From contig JAKIYP010000007.1 in assembly GCA_022708505.1 (NCBI GenBank), positions 1-59,281 of the forward strand: 59,281 nt of DNA, written 5' to 3'. The DNA is from Bacteroidota bacterium. GTDB lineage: Bacteria; Bacteroidota; Bacteroidia; Bacteroidales; Paludibacteraceae. The translations under genes were made by a program, and so were the position numbers. The notes under the pieces are model-generated. The model did not search any database and was not told the origin of the DNA. It saw only the letters and a program-made list of their open reading frames with translations. Position 1 is the stretch's first letter, and every line of letters starts with the position of its first letter. Shown here in pieces: positions 26,614-35,732 of this stretch.

Positions 26614-28061
26614 TTAACGCAACAGTAGTCTTGATGTAAAAACATGCGTTGCATCCTCCGACATTACCCGGATGAAATAGATTCCCGATGACAGTTTTCC
26701 CCTATCAAACACAGAGGTTGAAAGTGTTACTGGTTCCACACGTACCGGTTTACCACTGATGTCGAGTATGGTCATTTCGTAGGTTTTGCTCCTGTCTATA
26801 TTCGGTAAATCAACTATAAATTGGTCTGTCGCGGGTTGCGGATACACGAGCGCCTGCAACTGTACCGGGTTGTGTACCGACGATGCCGGGCAAGTAGCTG
26901 TTTTCACCGTAAATTTATTTCCTGAAGGAGCATCGTACTCGTAACAGGTAGATTGCGTGATACCCGTGACATCAACCGACTGTGGATTTGCATTTTTACT
27001 GAAAATCACGTTCACACTGGTGATGCTTTCAGGGAAAGTATAACTAAACCAGTCATTCCCCATGTCATTCATCAACTGTCCCGGCCAGGCGCCAAAGACA
27101 TTTCCACCTGCATGCCAGGCCCAGAGATGAACCCCTGCTGTACCCCACGGACGTTTAGAGGATAGCGGGTCGTTCGGTATTACTGTACGGTCCCAGTTTC
27201 GACTGCACCTCACCCACGTTGCGCCACTGTAACCATCCACATAGCCGAAATAGTTACACATAGGCACCACATCAATTTTGTAAGCCACACCCGTTTCCGG
27301 GTTTACATACTGCGCTTTGTGAGCCTGATAAGCATAAGGTACAGCCAACCGGTTGCCCCTGCCGTCGATAGTAGCGTCAAACCAATTAACACCGGCAGTA
27401 GGCACCTGGTCGGCACGGTTGGGAGCATCCACATTGCCATTTATATTAAAGGGATGCTCATAATCAGATAAAGTACGGGCTAATTTACTATTGGGCACTA
27501 CCGACCATTCAATCCCACATTCGACCAAAGTCTGAATTATCCTTTCAGAAAAAGCAGCTTCAGCCGGCCAGTAGCCTTTGGAAGTCGTACCGTAGTATTT
27601 TAAATTTGTATATTGATGTGCCTGAATCTGTTTTTGAGCGTACGGACGCTTACCAAAGGAGAAAGGGCATGATCCCAGGTGAAATTCACGATGTCTAACC
27701 GTGGAAATCCACCGGACGTTTTCCAACTGATGGCTTCTTTGTACGGATTCATCCATCCGGCGGAATAACCCCACTGATTTTTAGCCCCCAAAGATTGGAT
27801 ATTTTCCATCAACCCGGCTGAAATACTGAGTTGAGCGCCCGCATCAGTCAGACTTTTAATACTATTGATAGCATCCCGCGGTGAACTTTGATAGGCATTG
27901 ACACGATCGGCTTTCGAGAAAATTTCTTCGAGGTTATTGGTAGGATGTGCCACGGTACTGCCCGGGTAGCGATTGCCGCCACTCATTTTCAAGCGGTGGG
28001 ATTCTTCAACATACTGCTTAGAGTCAGGTTTATCAGCACTTTTACCTGCAAACGTTTGATG
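26614..28061 (-). pseudogene. Truncated and frameshifted GH57-like T9SS starch enzyme
   Basis: The coding signal runs in one frame from 28061 (QTFAGKSADKPDSKQYVEES...) to about 27635, then continues in a second frame to the stop at 26614. Adding one A to the A5 run at 27631-27635 (minus strand) restores TLKKQIQAHQY. No start codon or signal peptide precedes the first segment: an in-frame stop lies at 28062-28064, only 9 bp from the neighbouring gene's stop. Visible parts: a GH57-like catalytic fragment (WDHALSPLV, GYWPAEAAFSERI, GIEWSVVPNS), a CBM26-like starch-binding module (HLWAWHAGGNVFGAWPG), and a type A T9SS sorting domain ending FTSRLLLR. It was probably a secreted alpha-glucan enzyme and is now non-functional. 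GH57 assignment is moderate. Confidence 0.75.
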
Positions 28062-28073
28062 TTAAAGCGAATA

Positions 28074-29327
28074 TCAATCCCGTTCCAGTTGCTTTTGAAT
28101 CTTACGAATTGCCGCCTCAATAGGCTTATCCGGTTCAATCACGTTGAGCGGTCCCCAGAAATCAGGGTCAGAAAACCCATCCGCTGTTTCACTGATTATG
28201 ACATTCGAGCGCAAGCGCTCCCTGAATTTGATCGCTTTGCTGTCGGAACTGCTTTCACGGTCGGTCACAGCCATTTCAATAGCAGCATAATAGTTCGAAT
28301 TGAAAAGTTTCCTCTTCCAGTTGATTTTCATGCCCAGTTCAATCCGGCTGTAAGCATAATACCATTTCCCGTCTTTTTCGATGTAATCCATGCGATAATC
28401 GGCTTGAATTGTTGTTACTTTGGCATTCAGCGGTTTTTTACGAATAAACATGCCTGTTGCTTTTTCTTCATTTTGCAGGTTCAAACTAAAAATAGCCGTT
28501 TTAAGCGCCATGGTAGTTGCATCAATAAAAAACTTTCCACTGTATAGCGCTTCGTCTTTTGTCGGGTAATGATTAAAATTTACCACATAAATCAACCGGT
28601 CATCCATCCAATCAATTCTATCGAAAGTAAAATAATACTTTCTAAACATCTCTTCTGAAAAGATAATTTCAGGATGTTTGATAACGTCAAGATATAGATT
28701 ATTATATGGTCCTCCCATCAACTTAAACACCAGGGTATCAAGTTTGGTATAATCCGTTTGTTTTCTTGCTCTGTATAGCTTTGCCAAATCGTTTCTATAG
28801 GCATCATAAGGTTGCTTCTGCACATCAACAACCGCTTCGGAAAGAGACACATAAGTTCTGTTTTTGCGAATTGATTCCCGATAAAAGGCAGTCATAAATA
28901 TTTCCTGTAATGAATAGTTCTCCGGAATCTTTTCATACATTTTTTTAACCAACAAATTAGCATCCTGTGTCAGCACATCTATCTGGGGCAATTGAAATGC
29001 CGCCTGCTCCATTGTAATAGTACCCTTTAAGGCCATCAATTCATTCAAGCCGATTGCCCGGCTTTTATACCCAATGTGGCGTATTATTATTTTAACATCA
29101 TCATATGTTTTAGGAACTTTCAACAAAAACTCACCGGTTGTATTGGTTACTGTCGCGATATTCATCCCTGACACCAACACATTACAATAAGACAAAGGAG
29201 AATTTGTTGTTCTATCTACAATTCTTCCTCTGAATTCGCTGTAGTCAAAGTTGTTATCCTGTCCGAGAACGTTTGATATGCCAAAAACAATCAAGAATAT
29301 GGCACCTATGAGACTACCTGATTTCAT
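28074..29327 (-). CDS. Exported CarboxypepD_reg-like protein
   Basis: 417 residues. A signal peptide (MKSGSLIGAIFLIVFGISNVLGQ) is followed by a carboxypeptidase-regulatory-like Ig domain (about 32-110, FRGRIVDRTTNSPLSYCNVLV ... GEFLLKVP), the same kind found at the start of TonB-dependent receptors. The remaining 300 residues (FMTAFYRESIRKNRTYVSLSEAVVDV ... WYYAYSRIELGMKINW) resemble the DUF5686-like or 'carboxypeptidase-like regulatory domain' family without a membrane barrel. Role unknown; probably periplasmic. It is divergent from tatAC, and its stop is 9 bp from the GH57-like pseudogene. Confidence 0.8.
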   Translation of the reverse strand: MKSGSLIGAIFLIVFGISNVLGQDNNFDYSEFRGRIVDRTTNSPLSYCNVLVSGMNIATVTNTTGEFLLKVPKTYDDVKIIIRHIGYKSRAIGLNELMALKGTITMEQAAFQLPQIDVLTQDANLLVKKMYEKIPENYSLQEIFMTAFYRESIRKNRTYVSLSEAVVDVQKQPYDAYRNDLAKLYRARKQTDYTKLDTLVFKLMGGPYNNLYLDVIKHPEIIFSEEMFRKYYFTFDRIDWMDDRLIYVVNFNHYPTKDEALYSGKFFIDATTMALKTAIFSLNLQNEEKATGMFIRKKPLNAKVTTIQADYRMDYIEKDGKWYYAYSRIELGMKINWKRKLFNSNYYAAIEMAVTDRESSSDSKAIKFRERLRSNVIISETADGFSDPDFWGPLNVIEPDKPIEAAIRKIQKQLERD

Positions 29328-29471
29328 GACACTAATTTTTTGATTTATAACATTATAACAAATATCGGTTATTTTTGTTGAATCATGCTAATGAAGGACT
29401 TTTTTTTCTGTTAAATTATGTTTTAAATAAAAAAACATGTGATGATTAGGTTCAATTTCTCTAATAAAACG

Positions 29472-29479
29472 TATATTTG
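29472..29479 (+). promoter_or_regulatory. -7 promoter element for tatAC
   Basis: TATATTTG (TANNTTTG), 27 bp before tatA. On the other strand of the same 179-bp spacer, GATATTTG (29366-29359) may serve the divergent gene. Confidence 0.5.
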
Positions 29480-29506
29480 CAGTCTCAAATTTAAAACCAA
29501 CATATC

Positions 29507-29707
29507 ATGTTAAACTTAATCACATTATGGGCATTGGGAACAGGAGAAATTATCCTGATTGCCCTCGTAGTCTTACTTATTTTTGGTGGTAAAAAAATTC
29601 CTGAACTGATGCGCGGACTTGGAAAAGGTGTTAGCCAGTTCAAAAAAGGAGTAAAAGAAGTCGACGAAGAAATTAACTCCACTTTAAACGATACGAAGGA
29701 CAAATAA
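29507..29707 (+). CDS. tatA: Twin-arginine translocase subunit TatA
   Basis: 66 residues. One membrane helix (about 13-27, [15 protein letters not shown]) is followed by the conserved [16 protein letters not shown] hinge and an amphipathic, charged tail. It forms the pore of the Tat system, which exports folded proteins across the inner membrane. The tatC gene follows 12 bp later; there is no separate tatB, as is usual for this phylum. Confidence 0.94.
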   Translation: MLNLITLWALGTGEIILIALVVLLIFGGKKIPELMRGLGKGVSQFKKGVKEVDEEINSTLNDTKDK

Positions 29708-29719
29708 ACCCCGGTTGTT

Positions 29720-30538
29720 ATGTCTGAAGAAGTTGATGGAGAAAAAAGCCTGTCATTTTGGGAACACCTGGAAGTATTGCGGTGGACGATTTTCCGTATC
29801 CTCATCGCGGTAGCACTTGTTGTTGCCTTCATTTTCACGGCCAAAGAATTTGTTTTCACAAAGATCGTTTTTGCTCCCTTAAGTTCTGATTTTTGGTTTT
29901 ACCAGGCACTCTGTTCACTCGGAAATGCTATAAACCTTCCGGGATTTTGCCCTGAGAGTTTTAATATCGAACTAATCAACATCAACTTAGCCGGCCAGTT
30001 TCTGGCGCACATCGGTGCATCATTCAGTATCGCGCTTATTCTCATTATTCCTTATATTTTATTTGAAATATGGCGGTTTGTACAGCCGGCTTTGTACCCC
30101 AACGAAAAATCACATGTGGGATTTGTATTCTTGTCGTCGTCTTTCCTTTTTTATCTGGGAGTAGCTGCCAGTTATTTTGTTATCTTTCCGCTAACCGTTA
30201 GATTTCTGGGCACTTATGAGGTTTCATCCTTAGTCCCTAATCAAATTGCCGTTCAGTCGTACCTCGGGACTTTATACATCCTTACTTTCAGTATGGGTGT
30301 TATGTTCGAAATGCCGGTACTTGCTTACCTGCTTTCTAAATTAGGATTGATACATAAGGATATGCTTAAAAAAGTGAGATCCTATGCTTTCGTTATTTTG
30401 CTGATTCTTTCCGCTTTGGTTACTCCAACCACTGATCCTTTCACAATGATGGTGGTGGCTCTGCCACTATATTTGCTATACGAACTGAGCATTTTAGTTT
30501 GTAAAAGAAAAACAGTCGATGTAGAAGAAGATGAATAA
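29720..30538 (+). CDS. tatC: Twin-arginine translocase subunit TatC
   Basis: 272 residues with six predicted membrane helices. The N-terminal SFWEHLEVLRW (family FxxHLxELR), IALILIIPYILFEIWRFVQPALYPNEK, and the proline-rich ALVTPTTDPFTMM near the end are diagnostic. It binds twin-arginine signal peptides. It stops 2 bp from the stop codon of the converging endonuclease gene, with no terminator between them. Confidence 0.96.
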   Translation: MSEEVDGEKSLSFWEHLEVLRWTIFRILIAVALVVAFIFTAKEFVFTKIVFAPLSSDFWFYQALCSLGNAINLPGFCPESFNIELININLAGQFLAHIGASFSIALILIIPYILFEIWRFVQPALYPNEKSHVGFVFLSSSFLFYLGVAASYFVIFPLTVRFLGTYEVSSLVPNQIAVQSYLGTLYILTFSMGVMFEMPVLAYLLSKLGLIHKDMLKKVRSYAFVILLILSALVTPTTDPFTMMVVALPLYLLYELSILVCKRKTVDVEEDE

Positions 30539-30540
30539 TC

Positions 30541-33378
30541 TTATCTGATTATTTTTCTGAAAATTGAATAATCATTGTGCTGAATTGACAAAATATAGAC
30601 ATCCGGTGTCCTCAAATGTATATTGAGATGACTTTCTTTTACCACTTGTTGGTAGTACAAAACTCCTGAAACATTATAGACACGGACAATCTCTCCCCCG
30701 ATTAATCCTGTTAAAGACATCCCATCGATTGTTTCTGAAAACTTAATTTCAGGAAGATTCGTGGGAATTTCACCAGTCTTCAGGGCTGTGGTTACTTTTA
30801 CCTGCTCAGATAAAGGAGAAAAACTGTTCCCTAATGTTGATCTGACTGTATAATAATACTCAGTCTGTGGCTCCAAAGAATCTACCAGCGTCTCATTGCC
30901 TGATACCGCTTCATCTTGCAAAATATAGCTAATTTCCTGATTTCCGTATGTAACACTGAAATCATCCAGCGCGAAATTTCCGGAGACTTTATAATATGTT
31001 ATTCTGAAAGCCGTAACGTTATCTTCTACTGAAAAACTATAGGCAGGATAATATTTTGAAGTGTTTGAATAAGCGACACTGTCAATCTTCTCCCAATTTT
31101 CTCCAGTGAAGGCCTGTAATATGAAATATGAACCTGTACCACTGGATGGAAACCGGTACATAAATGACAGGCTTTTTACCGGATGTGGGTAACTTTTTGT
31201 TTGTAAATACTCTCCTGTGTTACCCAATCGAATTGACGGTATTGACACACCAGAGCTTTGGGTAGAGGTATAACTCCCATTTACAATTCCTGTCCAACCA
31301 TCTGGCAAAGGTTTTCCTGTATCTCCAATAACACCATCAAATCCTTCAAAAACAGTGGTATCAGCACTTCCAACCAATTCATATACATTCAATAAATAAT
31401 TATTGGTGTACACATCCGGTTCCCAGTTCGCGGTAAACCGGGACGACTGAATATCCTTCGCAGCATTCACTTCCGGAGCTGATAATCCTGTTGTTTTAAA
31501 TTGTACTGTGTTTACGGATCTGGTCGTGTTACCCGACTCAATTACATCTACATAAAAGTTGTAAGTTGACTCAGGATTAAGCCCCGTTACAACAAAAGAA
31601 GGTTTTGCCTGCGTTGAAACTGAATGTATAACCGGCACTTCAGGGGTTTGAAAAGTAATCTGGTGAGTACCTAACAAATCAAAGTAATCAATCTGATGAG
31701 TAACCCACTCACCCTCGTCGTATCGTGTTGTGGGATGGGTAACGGATGATTTCCTTTTTAAGGTTTTATTTTCTCCCCATATCAATGCCGAACCCGCATC
31801 CGGATAACCAATAATATCTATCATAATACCATTGTGATACAATGCAATAGCATCGTTCCCATTGAAACTCATTACCGAATCGTTAACAGCATCAGCAATG
31901 TCTTCAAGTACATTTTGACTGTTATTATGTGCAATCAAATACGTTTGATTATTATCCAGCATTCCACCCAACCGGTAAGGAGTTTTGAAATCACCTGCGC
32001 CATTACTTTGCTTCATCAGGGTATAATCAGACAAATCAAGCGTTTTGCCTGTTCCGTTGAATAATTCTATAGCTTTGTTATAGCTGGAACCCTCTACATA
32101 AGAAGAAAACAATAAATTTCCTGCTTTTGATATACCCTGAAATACGGTCAGGTTATAATCTGTTGCATGCGGATCGGCTATCCAGCTCAGTTTTGCACCT
32201 ACAGGCGAGTGTTCATCGGCCTCCAGCACCATGAAATCCTTACTGGCCTTTCCGCTTATCGGCACCAATCGTGGCTGCGCGAGCCCCCCTCCCTGAATCA
32301 ACAGGGTATCAATAAAACTTCCCGAAGATGTGGGGCAAAAGAGAAGCTCAATATTTGTTCCGTTCAGCGCATTTTGCTGCGACAGACTGGTAGTTATAAG
32401 TTTAAAATTCAGATTGTTTCTTTTCAGCGAGAGACTGAGTCCGGCCGTGATATTAGCTCCCTGAACAAAAATTGATTTGCTTAGTGTATCTCCCTGAAGA
32501 ATTACATCAAAGTTCACTTTCTCTCCCAATCGGGGAGCAACAAGATAAGGGTCTGTTTCAACGGGAAACGGATACACGTTAACGGTATCACTTCCCCATA
32601 TATAGTTTACCAAATCAGGATAGTCGATAAACGGATTTCTGTTTCCCTGCACTTTAAAAACCTCCTCCTGACGGAGCGCTTCTTTGATGCTGACAGGATC
32701 CTGTTCATGCCATTGCTTTAACAACTCAATTGCCCAGGGTTTCCAGACAGGATAGGTGTTTTTATTGAGCATAGGAGAATTCCAGAATGGAGCTAAATCC
32801 TGATACACGGTTACAACATAGAAATAAGACCGGGCGAAATCGCCTTTAAACTCATTAGCCGGCTCAAAAACATTACCTGTATAGCCCGGATAGGTTGCAG
32901 GGCCTACTTTACTTACACCATTGTCGGAAGTGGGTGTGCCTGTAACAACTCCAAGTGGATTGTTACTTTTCGACATGTTAATCGAACCATCCGAAGGATA
33001 GAGATGGAACAAATCTTTATAAACCGGCCATTCATTTCCACCCCACCAGCTTTTAGGGAAAGCGTGCTCAATGTGCATGCCCGAAACACTTTTAAAACCA
33101 TCGAAATACCGGACAATGGCTGAATACATGTCGATTACAGAGCCATCCTGATTCTGATCAGTATAGAAAAAACCTTCCCAGGTATAACCTGTTCCGCTAC
33201 CATAACGCAATACCCGTTGTGGTACTGCTAATTGATGCAAAGCTGTCTTCAGCACATCTTTTTGCTTGTTACGGGCATTATGATAATAACCGGCAGGTAT
33301 TTGAGCCGGTATTAAACCTGTGTAAATTACCAACAAAAGCCACAGGAAAATCAAGCGTTTGAATCCGTTTCTATACAT
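30541..33378 (-). CDS. T9SS-exported endonuclease I with split fibronectin III and lamin tail domains
   Basis: 945 residues. Signal peptide (to about 25); endonuclease I domain (about 27-290) with the His-metal motif EHAFPKSWW (about 102) and FHLYPSDGSINMSKSNNPLG; an Ig-like domain (about 295-385); a fibronectin III domain whose first strands (LSWIADPHATDYNLTVF) and last strands (FVVTGLNPESTYNFYVDV) are separated by a lamin tail domain (about 426-570, NKAIELFNGTGKTLDLSDY); a second FN3 split by a jelly-roll module (FEGFDGV ... FALDDFSVTYG); and a type A T9SS sorting domain (about 880-945). It probably degrades extracellular DNA/RNA on or outside the cell. It is tandem with a second endonuclease I gene. 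Confidence 0.88.
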   Translation of the reverse strand: MYRNGFKRLIFLWLLLVIYTGLIPAQIPAGYYHNARNKQKDVLKTALHQLAVPQRVLRYGSGTGYTWEGFFYTDQNQDGSVIDMYSAIVRYFDGFKSVSGMHIEHAFPKSWWGGNEWPVYKDLFHLYPSDGSINMSKSNNPLGVVTGTPTSDNGVSKVGPATYPGYTGNVFEPANEFKGDFARSYFYVVTVYQDLAPFWNSPMLNKNTYPVWKPWAIELLKQWHEQDPVSIKEALRQEEVFKVQGNRNPFIDYPDLVNYIWGSDTVNVYPFPVETDPYLVAPRLGEKVNFDVILQGDTLSKSIFVQGANITAGLSLSLKRNNLNFKLITTSLSQQNALNGTNIELLFCPTSSGSFIDTLLIQGGGLAQPRLVPISGKASKDFMVLEADEHSPVGAKLSWIADPHATDYNLTVFQGISKAGNLLFSSYVEGSSYNKAIELFNGTGKTLDLSDYTLMKQSNGAGDFKTPYRLGGMLDNNQTYLIAHNNSQNVLEDIADAVNDSVMSFNGNDAIALYHNGIMIDIIGYPDAGSALIWGENKTLKRKSSVTHPTTRYDEGEWVTHQIDYFDLLGTHQITFQTPEVPVIHSVSTQAKPSFVVTGLNPESTYNFYVDVIESGNTTRSVNTVQFKTTGLSAPEVNAAKDIQSSRFTANWEPDVYTNNYLLNVYELVGSADTTVFEGFDGVIGDTGKPLPDGWTGIVNGSYTSTQSSGVSIPSIRLGNTGEYLQTKSYPHPVKSLSFMYRFPSSGTGSYFILQAFTGENWEKIDSVAYSNTSKYYPAYSFSVEDNVTAFRITYYKVSGNFALDDFSVTYGNQEISYILQDEAVSGNETLVDSLEPQTEYYYTVRSTLGNSFSPLSEQVKVTTALKTGEIPTNLPEIKFSETIDGMSLTGLIGGEIVRVYNVSGVLYYQQVVKESHLNIHLRTPDVYILSIQHNDYSIFRKIIR

Positions 33379-33400
33379 TTATCATTTATTGAATGATAAA
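33378..33400 (-). promoter_or_regulatory. 9-bp hairpin abutting the start codon of the endonuclease gene
   Basis: TTTATCATT (33378-33386) pairs with AATGATAAA (33392-33400). On the minus-strand mRNA the stem ends exactly at the A of the start AUG. It is AT-rich and so weak, but its place suggests a possible effect on translation start. Confidence 0.4.
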
Positions 33401-33439
33401 TTTTCGGATAGTTTTGATTTGGTTATATGCTGATAGTTT

Positions 33440-35476
33440 TCAAAATATCACTTTAATACTTTCTGATGTTGTTGTTTGATTACTCTTAATGATATAAATT
33501 CCTTTTGTTTTAAGCGGAATAAAAGCATAACTATCGCTAACCCGGGTTGTAAATATGCATTCTCCGATCAGATTATACACCTCAATATGCGCATTCGCCC
33601 CTAAATTATACAGGGCGATTCCGGAAAAAGTTGAAACGGCATAAATATTCTTATCCTTTTGAATATCAATGTTGCTAAAAACAGTAGTTTGTACTTCAAC
33701 TCTATTTGATATGTTCGTACTGTTTCCTATTGGAATAACATCGTAGTAATACAAATTGTTTTCTTGCAGATTTGTTACCTGATATGACAGGGTATTACCT
33801 AATCTCACAGGATATCCTTCGATGGATGTCTTCACCCATGTTTCACCTTCACTGCTAATATTAACTGAGTCAATATAAACACGCTGACCTTTTGAGGCTG
33901 AAAGCGTTAATGTAGATAAAGTCTGATTTTGAGGCAAATTAACACTGTAGGTGGCAAAATCCACACCGGTTAACCAGGTGGCTATTGCATTTCCGTTCAG
34001 GCTTGCAGTAAGGTTGGCATTTGTATCGCTTTCATAACGTTTGGCAACAACGCTCAACACCACCTCTCCCTGTGATAAATCCAGATTCGGAATCGTAACC
34101 GAACCATCCTGACTACCCGATGCTAACCGGATAGCTCCATCAACCTCGGTAGTTGATACATAACCTGCACTACTCCATCCGCCAGGAAGCGAATTGGATG
34201 AGAATCCTTCTGCCACTAATTCAACTTGTTCATTTTCTTCATTGCTGAGTGTGTAAACATCCAACTCATAGCCGGTAGCACCTGCTGAAGTCGTCCAGTT
34301 AGCAGTAAACGCATCGTGACTTACATCCGTAGCCTGAATAGCCATAAAATTATCAGAAGAAGTTGCCTTGAGCGCAATAGTTGCCGGAGTAATTCCACCT
34401 CCTGAAACAGATAATACTGCCTGATGATTTCCTATTGATGAAGCAATATGTGTTACTTGTAACACATAGCCGTTTTCTGCATCTTCTTTCGAAATACGAT
34501 TGGTATTAATATTAAACAGCGAACTATTCTCTCCACTGATGTTAAGCGTAAGTTCTCCGGTTAAATTATGACCTTTGATATTCATCTCTATTGTTGTTAC
34601 ATGTTGATAGGCTACAGTTCCAAAAATCACCTGGTAACCTACCGTAGGCATGCTTAAATATGGAAAATCCACACTGGCCGCATTAAAAGGCTGTCCAACT
34701 CTATTACCCCAAATGTGTTCAGCTAATTCGGGGTAGTCGATAAACGGATTTCGGTTATTCTGATGCATGTAAATTGCATTGTTGCGGGTTATTTCTTTAT
34801 GTGAAACCGGATCCTGACGATGCCATTTCAGAAACAACTCTTTGCTCCAGGTAGTAAAGGCAGGATACTTCGTATTATTAAACGACTCCCCGCCGATAGT
34901 TGTCATTATGTTTTCATAACGGGTTGCAAAATAAAAGTAAGTCCGTGCAAAATCACCTTTGTATTCATCAACCGGCTCGAAAACAGTACCGGAATAACCA
35001 CTGAAAGTTGATTTCCCCAGACGACCCTGGCCGTTTGAGAGGGTTGTTCCGCTTGCACATTCCCCAAAAGGATAACTACTCCGTTGACCATTCACTTTCC
35101 CATCGGTAGGGTAAACATGAAAAGCATCGGAAACCATGGGCGATCTGCTGCTAAACCAACTCTGCGGAATAGAATGTTCTCTGTTATAACAATCACATAC
35201 ATTTTTATAATTTCCGCATTTCTTCTGTCCGGGCACCCAGGTGCAGGTTGAATACATATCCCACACCTTACCATCTTCAGTCACATCACTGGTCTGATAT
35301 ATCGTGTATAAATAATCATATGATTTTGATTTATATCCATCTGAAATAATGGTGTGCAATTCAGTCTTCAATTGTGCATCCGATTTCCCATTTGCTCTGT
35401 TGTAATATGTTGCCGGTGGTTGTGCTACCAGTAAAAGCGTAAATATCGAGACAATACTAAATATAAATAACCTCAT
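33440..35476 (-). CDS. T9SS-exported endonuclease I family nuclease
   Basis: 678 residues. Signal peptide (MRLFIFSIVSIFTLLLVAQ); endonuclease I domain (about 22-275) with NREHSIPQSWFSS and DAFHVYPTDGKVNGQRSSYPFG, carrying the catalytic His and metal ligands; an Ig-like domain (about 285-370); a fibronectin III domain opened by a beta-sandwich insert (AEGFSSNSLPGGWSSAGY ... VYIDSVNIS); and a type A T9SS sorting domain (about 605-678, ending SESIKVIF). Four cysteines clustered in the nuclease domain (QKKCGNYKNVCDCYN) suggest disulfides. It is 61 bp upstream of the larger paralog in the same direction and has its own promoter. Confidence 0.9.
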   Translation of the reverse strand: MRLFIFSIVSIFTLLLVAQPPATYYNRANGKSDAQLKTELHTIISDGYKSKSYDYLYTIYQTSDVTEDGKVWDMYSTCTWVPGQKKCGNYKNVCDCYNREHSIPQSWFSSRSPMVSDAFHVYPTDGKVNGQRSSYPFGECASGTTLSNGQGRLGKSTFSGYSGTVFEPVDEYKGDFARTYFYFATRYENIMTTIGGESFNNTKYPAFTTWSKELFLKWHRQDPVSHKEITRNNAIYMHQNNRNPFIDYPELAEHIWGNRVGQPFNAASVDFPYLSMPTVGYQVIFGTVAYQHVTTIEMNIKGHNLTGELTLNISGENSSLFNINTNRISKEDAENGYVLQVTHIASSIGNHQAVLSVSGGGITPATIALKATSSDNFMAIQATDVSHDAFTANWTTSAGATGYELDVYTLSNEENEQVELVAEGFSSNSLPGGWSSAGYVSTTEVDGAIRLASGSQDGSVTIPNLDLSQGEVVLSVVAKRYESDTNANLTASLNGNAIATWLTGVDFATYSVNLPQNQTLSTLTLSASKGQRVYIDSVNISSEGETWVKTSIEGYPVRLGNTLSYQVTNLQENNLYYYDVIPIGNSTNISNRVEVQTTVFSNIDIQKDKNIYAVSTFSGIALYNLGANAHIEVYNLIGECIFTTRVSDSYAFIPLKTKGIYIIKSNQTTTSESIKVIF

Positions 35477-35517
35477 TACAAAAAAATTAAAAATATATAC
35501 TAATTAAATGTAGCCTG

Positions 35518-35525
35518 CAAAAATA
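35518..35525 (-). promoter_or_regulatory. -7 promoter element for the endonuclease pair
   Basis: TATTTTTG on the minus strand, 41 bp before the start. It shares the 256-bp divergent region 35477-35732 with the fba promoter; the middle of this region is AT-rich with no other clear site. Confidence 0.5.
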
Positions 35526-35691
35526 CGACAATTATTTATATCCGAACACAAAAGGCCTGATTTTTAGCATAAAAAACACAAAAATATGCACCTGAATTGA
35601 ATGTGACTTTGTTTGTTGAACAAATACACCGTCTGAACTGTTTTTTAGTTGTAAATAAAGAATATTTGTCTTCAAATTGATAAATTTTGAC

Positions 35692-35699
35692 TATTTTTG
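35692..35699 (+). promoter_or_regulatory. -7 promoter element for fba
   Basis: TATTTTTG 33 bp before the chosen fba start. A TTTG lies 23 bp upstream, a little farther than ideal. Confidence 0.5.
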
Positions 35700-35732
35700 C
35701 ACACAAATTATCAAACTATAAATAATAAGTAT

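Noticed and set aside
27628..27640. Programmed ribosomal frameshifting at the A5 run
   Set aside because: The site does not form a good X-XXY-YYZ slippery heptamer, and the gene also lacks its start and signal peptide, so decay is the simpler reading.
27600..27992. An independent 130-residue protein
   Set aside because: Its sequence continues directly into the GH57-like frame when one A is added; it is a piece of the pseudogene.
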